A DNA stretch of 12,944 nt from the NCBI GenBank assembly GCA_003265975.1, contig QFBU01000038.1, forward strand, positions 1 to 12,944. Reading direction: 5' to 3'. Under the pieces are notes generated by a model. It searched no databases and was not told where the DNA came from. It worked only from the letters and a program-made list of their open reading frames with translations. The translations under genes and the position numbers were made by a program. This document shows, one piece after another, positions 8,702 through 12,944 of this stretch. Origin of the DNA: Candidatus Marinamargulisbacteria bacterium SCGC AAA071-K20 (GTDB lineage: Bacteria > Margulisbacteria > Marinamargulisbacteria > GCA-2716485 > AAA071-K20). Within the stretch, counting starts at the first letter, position 1. Each line of letters begins with the position of its first letter.

Positions 8702-9758
8702 CTCTAAAATTCCTTAAATTTAAAACATCCACACTCACTTTTAATTGCTTTTTATATAGTTTCAAAACGTCATTATTTAATTTAATATAGACATCTACAC
8801 GTTGACTATTAGCCATATGAACATCGATATTTTCCTCAATGGCCCGCTTATTTAAATGAGAAAAACGAGAACCAAAAAAAGTGGATTTTTCATATTTGCT
8901 TAATTGAGTTTCTACAGAATTCAAATCTGATTTTAACCATTGAATTTCATTTTCTAATTGAACTTTAAAGTCAGAATAGCTTCTAATAGTCATATCAATA
9001 TAATTAAGTTCTCTGTAATAAAGCCTAGTAAGGGACGAAAGCCTACGTTGTTTTTCTCTTAGGGTCTTAAATTCATCATCATTTATTTTAATTTTTAGAC
9101 CTTCTTTATAAAGTTGTTTATTTCTAAGAGATAATAATTTCTTTTGTTTTATTTGTAGGGAATATAGGGTTTCATAATCAATCTTTTTTTGCTGAATATT
9201 AGAAAGTTGATTTTCCGAAAATTGCATAAATAACCTAGCGTCACTTTTTTTTAGATCTGGATTTATTTGAGACTTTATCGACTTTAACTCCAGTTTAATC
9301 AACTTATTTTCTTTACGTATAAGTACGTCATACAGTCGTTGAACTGTAGTTAATTTAACAGAAAGGTCAGCAATTAAATCATTCAAAATATCTAAACGAT
9401 TTGTCTCTAATAAACTTATGGGCTTATTCAAAACTTGATAAGGAATTGAAAGACTATTAACATCCCCATCTTTCAACATTATAGTCACCTCGATTAAAAA
9501 ATGTCCTTCTAGTGCTGTTTTACGGTTTACAGGAATTACGGCATACCAAACGCCATCTCCTTCCTTAAGCATTTCAACAATTTCGACACCATCGTTACCT
9601 TTCAACCACATTTGGGAATAACTGGGGGCGTCTTTAACAGCCAAATACATCATCTGCCCCTTAACAACAGGGTTAGGATTCAGAAAATAGTCCACATTAC
9701 ACAGAATAGAGTTTGAACAACAAACCAAAACAATCAATAAAAGTTTAGTTAATTTCAA
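8685..9758 (-). CDS. Secreted Ig-like domain plus helical protein
   Basis: This 357-residue protein begins with a hydrophobic signal segment (MKLTKLLLIVLVCCSNSILC-N). Cysteines at 13, 14 and 20 raise the idea of a lipoprotein, but none has a canonical lipobox (no G/A/S at -1). Residues about 22-112 are an Ig-like domain matching the next protein: NPVVKG (29-34), ALEGHF (82-87), VTIMLKDG (91-98) and IPYQVL (105-110). Residues about 115-357 are alpha-helical and rich in Lys, Leu, Gln and Glu, likely several antiparallel helices or a shorter coiled coil than its 590-residue neighbour. It overlaps the NHL gene by 14 bases and the next gene by 17. It looks like a shorter paralogue of the downstream protein, so the two may form a hetero-oligomer (inference). 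Function unknown. Confidence 0.88.
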   Translation of the reverse strand: MKLTKLLLIVLVCCSNSILCNVDYFLNPNPVVKGQMMYLAVKDAPSYSQMWLKGNDGVEIVEMLKEGDGVWYAVIPVNRKTALEGHFLIEVTIMLKDGDVNSLSIPYQVLNKPISLLETNRLDILNDLIADLSVKLTTVQRLYDVLIRKENKLIKLELKSIKSQINPDLKKSDARLFMQFSENQLSNIQQKKIDYETLYSLQIKQKKLLSLRNKQLYKEGLKIKINDDEFKTLREKQRRLSSLTRLYYRELNYIDMTIRSYSDFKVQLENEIQWLKSDLNSVETQLSKYEKSTFFGSRFSHLNKRAIEENIDVHMANSQRVDVYIKLNNDVLKLYKKQLKVSVDVLNLRNFRDDLKL

Positions 9759-10605
9759 ATTTAAACACCTTATTTTTCTTAGAATCTGTTACATATAAGA
9801 AAGGGTCCTGAAAGGTGGAATCAATTGGATGCTCAAATTCGGTTATTTGAGTGAGGTAATCCCCATTTTTATTATAAACTCGAACTAAATTTTCATCCGG
9901 AAGAGTAAGGTAAATATTCTCCTTATTATCCATAGTAAACGAACTGGCGCCATTTATAGCAATTTTCAATGTCTTAAACTTTCCAAGCTCAGTAAATACC
10001 TTCAACCCAAATCTATCTAATACTAAAATGTCTAATTGCAAGTTCATCTGTATATCTACAGGCTTTTTAAGATTTCCCTCATTTTCCAATATTTTAAAGA
10101 CCAAGTCACCCGTCTCGGTAATTTTTAAAATTCGATTATTGTCAGTATCACAAATATACACAAAACCAAAATCATCAACATCAATACCTGAAGGTGAATT
10201 AAACTTAAGCCCCTTTGAACCAAATCCTCCAAAAGTTCTTTGAACTCGCCCCAAAATATCAAACTGGTGAACAACAGACTCGTCAGAATCTACAAGATAA
10301 ATTAGCCCTCTTTCTCCAATCGCAATATGAGTAGGAAAACTCAAGTCATTAAACAATCCATCAGACTCGTTGATTTGATCAAAGTTATATCGATATTTAA
10401 ATTTATTATTGAACACCGAAACTCGTTGATTATGAGAATTCACTACAAAAAGAGAACTCCTAAATACAGAAATACCGATTGGATTATTTAAAAACCCTGA
10501 TTTAAACCCAAAAGACCCCATTTCGGCCTTAGGCGTAATCGTTAGGGACATGATTTGAACAGATATGCCGAGTAGAAGTCCAAAAATCAATAAAATTTTA
10601 TCCAT
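9745..10605 (-). CDS. Secreted NHL-repeat beta-propeller protein
   Basis: This 286-residue protein has an N-terminal signal peptide or anchor (MDKILLIFGLLLGISVQIMS) followed by about six NHL-type blades. Visible blade cores are NPIGISVF..LFVVNSHNQRV (41-62), FPTHIAI..IYLVDS (90-107), SPSGIDVDDFGFVYICDTDN (137-156, the clearest), KPVDIQM..ILVLD (181-197), SFTMDNKENIYLTLPD (222-237) and HPIDSTF..LYVTDSKKNKV (259-280). NHL propellers usually act as protein- or ligand-binding scaffolds and show no catalytic residues here. The start is supported by a GGAGGG Shine-Dalgarno at 10612-10617, 6 bases before the ATG. It is the first gene of the envelope operon and overlaps the next by 14 bases, suggesting a periplasmic scaffold for the Ig/coiled-coil proteins encoded after it. 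Whether the N-terminus is cleaved is unclear. Confidence 0.88.
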   Translation of the reverse strand: MDKILLIFGLLLGISVQIMSLTITPKAEMGSFGFKSGFLNNPIGISVFRSSLFVVNSHNQRVSVFNNKFKYRYNFDQINESDGLFNDLSFPTHIAIGERGLIYLVDSDESVVHQFDILGRVQRTFGGFGSKGLKFNSPSGIDVDDFGFVYICDTDNNRILKITETGDLVFKILENEGNLKKPVDIQMNLQLDILVLDRFGLKVFTELGKFKTLKIAINGASSFTMDNKENIYLTLPDENLVRVYNKNGDYLTQITEFEHPIDSTFQDPFLYVTDSKKNKVFKFEIN

Positions 10606-10815
10606 ATATTACCCTCCATAATAAACTAAAAAAATTTTAAACAAAGTTAAAGAATAACACATATTGAGATATAATTACATATTCACGTATTTTATTACGT
10701 AACTAATAGAAAAGCACCATAAATTAAGAAAAAGATCTGAGTGCCCCATAATACACGGTATAAAATATAATGGCTAAAGATTGGAAAAAAAGTAAACAAG
10801 ATAATTCTGTAACAG
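10606..10815 (-). promoter_or_regulatory. Leader/promoter region of the envelope operon
   Basis: About 210 very AT-rich bases separate the pseudogene from the NHL gene. The operon's genes are otherwise packed without gaps, so its main promoter is most likely here. The only element I can place with confidence is the Shine-Dalgarno GGAGGG at 10612-10617. No convincing -35/-10 pair stands out. Several TACGTA-like hexamers cluster at about 10678-10702 and could be a regulator site, but they may be chance in such AT-rich DNA. Confidence 0.4.
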
Positions 10816-11673
10816 TTATGGTAAAGTTTTTACTGGAAATAAAAGTGCCTTATTCAAGTACCTAAAAGAAATGGTAGGCTCACCAGTTTCAAGAGGAGAA
10901 AATGTCATTACGTATGTTGCTTCTATAGAACTGGTAAATATTGCTTGAAGATGATGTAAATGCCCCTCCAAGCCGATCATTGATAGACGTAACCACAGAT
11001 GTTGAGTCAGTACTTGAAGCATATGTATAGTTTCCATCGAAAGAAGATATTACTGAGTCATTAGAGCTACTAGACGTATATTTAGACACCCTGTCATTTA
11101 TGGTGCAAAAAAACCGTCATATACCCTCAAAACCTACCCATGAAAACGGGCTATATTAATAAAAATATTTTTATAGTTATTTATTCTAGAACCATACCCA
11201 CCTAATTCAACCACATCAAAACATTCAGTCATTTTCCCGGTATCAGGATTTGTTAGCATTAATTATAGTGTACTACTATCACCAATACGCTCTTTAATCT
11301 CATCTGGTAACTGATCAAAAACTGAAGATTTTAAATCTCTAACATTAGTTTCAAGGGTAGCATCAGGAATTTGTACATTAACTTTATTTCATTCATATTT
11401 ATAAATCAAATGATCATTAGCTCTTGAAAAAGATGAGGATAGTTCACCAACCGTTTTAGTATTATCCATCTTGGTACCGCAAGAAATAAATTCTAGCTGT
11501 CCTTTAAAGGACAAAACACCCTCAACTCCATCAATGTTTTGATCAATGACAGGGTATACAGGAATAAAAGTGCCCTCAGGATTCTTTTCTAAAAACGCCG
11601 ACATAGCGGCACTAGCACACTTTAAGCTTGTCGCGTGTCCTGTTTGTCTTGGTTAAGGTCCTGGAACTGTCAT
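10816..11673 (-). pseudogene. Decayed 286-codon gene of unknown function
   Basis: A good Shine-Dalgarno (AAAGGAG at 11681-11687, 7 bases upstream) and ATG at 11673 open a frame beginning MTVPGP, which is broken by TAA at 11653-11655, TGA at 11389-11391, TAA at 11263-11265 and TAG at 11134-11136. Between the stops the translation is protein-like (for example SAFLEKNPEGTFIPVYPVID, SVFDQLPDEIKERIG, CFDVVELGGYGSR). At an A7/T7 run (11107-11113) the coding signal shifts frame into TINDRVSKYTSSSSND, then near 10930 it returns to the original frame (SIEATYVMTFSPLETGEP) and ends at TAA 10816. Total length is exactly 286 codons, so two indels compensate. The family is not recognised; the Ser-rich repeats and the final YVMTFSPLETGEP-like strand suggest a secreted or structural protein, only a guess. 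Other genes in the window are intact and use all three stops normally, so recoding or general sequencing error is unlikely. Confidence 0.7.
10935..11101 (-). repeat. 39-residue imperfect coding repeat inside the pseudogene
   Basis: In the shifted frame, INDRVSKYTSSSSN starts at 11101 and INDRLGGAFTSSSSN at 10984, exactly 117 bases (39 codons) apart. The shared core is INDR, four variable residues, then TSSSSN. The second copy is truncated where the frame shifts back. Conservation of this pattern in a frame different from the flanking segments is the main support for a frameshifted ancestral gene. Confidence 0.45.
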
Positions 11674-11698
11674 AAAAATGCTCCTTTAATATATTATT

Positions 11699-11715
11699 AA
11701 AAGAGTTTCCCTTTT
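11699..11715. terminator. Weak hairpin between nfu and the pseudogene
   Basis: AAAAGAG, TTT, CCCTTTT on the plus strand can form a 7-pair stem, with one G-T pair, around a 3-base loop. It sits about 35 bases past the nfu stop and could act as a weak intrinsic terminator of the suf operon. The stem is AT-rich and the trailing T run is poor, so this may be chance. Confidence 0.2.
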
Positions 11716-11747
11716 GTACGATTTATGAAAACTAAAAATCACAAAGC

Positions 11748-12314
11748 TTATACTACTTGAACAACTTCCTTAACTTCTGGAATATCTTCTTTTAAACGGC
11801 TTTCAATCCCCATTTTCAAAGTCATTGTGGCCGAAGGACAACTACTACAAGCACCTTGAAGTTGAAGTTGAACGATTCCGTCTTCAAAGCTAATAAATTC
11901 ACAATCACCACCATCCATAGCAATAGCTGGTCGTATCTCATCATCAAGTATGGTCTTTATCTTTCTAACAATCTCATTATCTTCCTGTCCTTGATCTTGA
12001 GCTTTCTTAATTAACGACTGATCCACGATAGGTTCATCCAAAGAAGCTTTTTCTTTAATCAAATTCGTAGCCTCTTCTAAAATATTTTCCCATCCGGCTT
12101 CAGTTGTTTTAGTAATTGAAACAAAATTTGTTCCAACCATAACACCCACTAAACCTTCAATTTCAAATAAGGCTTTAGGTAGTATAGATGTTTTAGCATC
12201 CTCTTTGGATACAAAGTTAATACTTCCGCTCTCTAAAAATGTTGCTTCAACCATAAACTTTATTGAATTTGGATTTGGTGTAGGCATTGCCGTCAATTCT
12301 ATTTCTTTTTTCAT
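11748..12314 (-). CDS. nfu: Nfu-type iron-sulfur cluster carrier/scaffold protein
   Basis: This 188-residue protein has the two-domain Nfu layout: an Nfu_N domain (about 5-90) opening with the characteristic PTPNPNSIKFMV, a short charged linker (about 92-112), and a C-terminal NifU-like domain (about 113-185) with DGGD (134-137) and the cluster-binding CxxC motif GACSSCPSA (C156, C159). Nfu proteins hold a [4Fe-4S] cluster, usually bridged between two monomers, and deliver it to apo-enzymes in the cytoplasm. An extra cysteine (C138), directly after DGGD, is worth noting. GAGGAG at 12321-12326, 6 bases upstream, supports ATG 12314. It lies 25 bases downstream of sufU and is likely co-transcribed with sufS-sufU. 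Confidence 0.93.
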   Translation of the reverse strand: MKKEIELTAMPTPNPNSIKFMVEATFLESGSINFVSKEDAKTSILPKALFEIEGLVGVMVGTNFVSITKTTEAGWENILEEATNLIKEKASLDEPIVDQSLIKKAQDQGQEDNEIVRKIKTILDDEIRPAIAMDGGDCEFISFEDGIVQLQLQGACSSCPSATMTLKMGIESRLKEDIPEVKEVVQVV

Positions 12315-12339
12315 AATTTTCTCCTCAAAATGTAATTTT

Positions 12340-12789
12340 TTATTCAGTTTTAATGGTATCTGATCCCTCAGACATGGCTTGTTCTAAAGCTCTCCATACT
12401 AAAGCAGCGCATTTAACTCTAATGGGAAACTGCTTTACCCCCTCAAATACTTTTAATTTTCCAATTTTCTCTTTATCCTCAAATGTAAGTTCTTTGGTAA
12501 CTAAGTTCAAAAACAAATCTTTAACAGCTTTACACTCATCTAAAGATTTACCTTTTAAAAATTCAGTCATCAAAGACCCACTAGATTTAGAAATAGCACA
12601 GCCTTGTCCCTGAAAAGAAATATCTTCTAAACGGTCATCTTTAACCTTAATATATACAAAGTAATCGTCTCCACAAAGGGGGTTATGTCCGTGCGACTGA
12701 TGGGTACAGTCGATCATTTCTTTAAAATTACGCGGATTTTTGTTGTGTTCAAGAATCATTGATTCATAAAGTTTTTGAATTCTACTCAT
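12340..12789 (-). CDS. sufU: SufU iron-sulfur assembly scaffold / sulfur acceptor
   Basis: This 149-residue protein has the SufU/IscU-like fold and all key ligands: HNPLCGDD (C39, D41), GQGCAISKSSGSLM (C64) and RVKCAALVW (C127). The spacing between the second and third cysteine (about 63 residues) includes the insertion that separates zinc-binding SufU from IscU. In characterised systems SufU takes the persulfide from SufS through a zinc-ligand swap; that role is inferred here from adjacency to sufS. Its ATG overlaps the sufS stop (ATGA), so translation is probably coupled; no strong Shine-Dalgarno is visible before it. Length is normal for the family. Confidence 0.95.
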   Translation of the reverse strand: MSRIQKLYESMILEHNKNPRNFKEMIDCTHQSHGHNPLCGDDYFVYIKVKDDRLEDISFQGQGCAISKSSGSLMTEFLKGKSLDECKAVKDLFLNLVTKELTFEDKEKIGKLKVFEGVKQFPIRVKCAALVWRALEQAMSEGSDTIKTE

Positions 12790-12944
12790 AGTAAAACCGC
12801 TTTTACTTTCTCTAAACCAATTACTAAAGAGTCTATATCTGCTTTATTGTTATACATACTAAGAGACACACGAATAGTAGCAGGCACTTTATAAAAAGCC
12901 ATAATAGGTTGAGCACAATGATGCCCTACCCTTACCGCAATACC
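12786..12944 (-). CDS. sufS: SufS cysteine desulfurase, C-terminal fragment
   Basis: The last 52 codons of a gene that enters from the window edge. The translation includes VRVGHHCAQPIM, the active-site cysteine loop of group II (SufS-type) PLP cysteine desulfurases, followed by the conserved ending ATIRVSLSMYNNKADID. SufS removes sulfur from L-cysteine and forms a persulfide on this cysteine, which SufU then accepts. The gene ends in TGA overlapping the sufU start by 4 bases. The PLP-binding lysine and the N-terminal two-thirds or more lie outside the window. Confidence 0.95.
   Translation of the reverse strand, partial: GIAVRVGHHCAQPIMAFYKVPATIRVSLSMYNNKADIDSLVIGLEKVKAVLL

Noticed and set aside
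9696..9720. Lipoprotein signal in the 357-residue protein
   Set aside because: Cysteines 13, 14 and 20 all lack the small residue needed just before a lipobox cysteine.
10770..10865. 31-codon plus-strand frame starting MAKDWKKSKQDN
   Set aside because: Plausible-looking start but no Shine-Dalgarno, very short, and it runs antiparallel into the end of the pseudogene.
11389..11391. TGA read as tryptophan to rescue the frame at 11673
   Set aside because: sufS, the coiled-coil gene and the barrel gene end in TGA at sensible places, and the same frame also has two TAA and one TAG stops.
1..12944. tRNA, rRNA, CRISPR arrays, insertion sequences
   Set aside because: I saw no regular repeat-spacer pattern, no transposase-like protein and no recognisable RNA gene on either strand; small structured RNAs cannot be excluded by eye.

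Overview
The window is AT-rich, and every supportable gene is on the minus strand, so transcription runs from high to low coordinates. The signal peptides, a predicted outer-membrane beta-barrel and a possible LolA-like protein point to a diderm (Gram-negative-type) bacterium. The sequence alone does not fix the phylum. The C-terminal half of an SPNGDG/Ig-repeat protein and a barrel with a GPY...DYxIDY motif recall large envelope proteins of FCB-group and candidate-phylum bacteria, which is only a hint. Normal use of TAA, TGA and TAG as stops argues for the standard bacterial code.

Region 1 (about 11748-12944) is an iron-sulfur cluster assembly locus: the C-terminus of the cysteine desulfurase SufS (running off the window edge), the scaffold/sulfur acceptor SufU, and a two-domain Nfu carrier. 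Genes overlap or sit close together and look like one operon.

Region 2 (about 10606-11747) holds no intact gene. It contains one 286-codon pseudogene that keeps its Shine-Dalgarno and start codon but carries four in-frame stops and two compensating frameshifts, one at a homopolymer. A roughly 210-base AT-rich leader follows.

Region 3 (1 to about 10605) is a tightly packed six-gene operon of secreted or envelope proteins: an NHL beta-propeller, two Ig-plus-coiled-coil proteins, an Ig-plus-outer-membrane-barrel protein, a small periplasmic protein that may have a LolA-like fold, and a very large Ig-repeat surface protein cut by the window edge. Neighbours overlap by 4 to 17 bases or are 7 bases apart. 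The same Ig-like module occurs at the N-terminus of three consecutive proteins. The barrel protein has no signal peptide of its own and starts at an ATGA overlap directly after a run of ten A residues in the coiled-coil gene; a -1 slip there would fuse the two in frame. My best reading is an uncharacterised envelope-spanning or surface-assembly system: propeller and coiled coils in the periplasm, barrel in the outer membrane, periplasmic helper, and the giant Ig protein as exported cargo or surface structure. No gene in this operon is one I can name.
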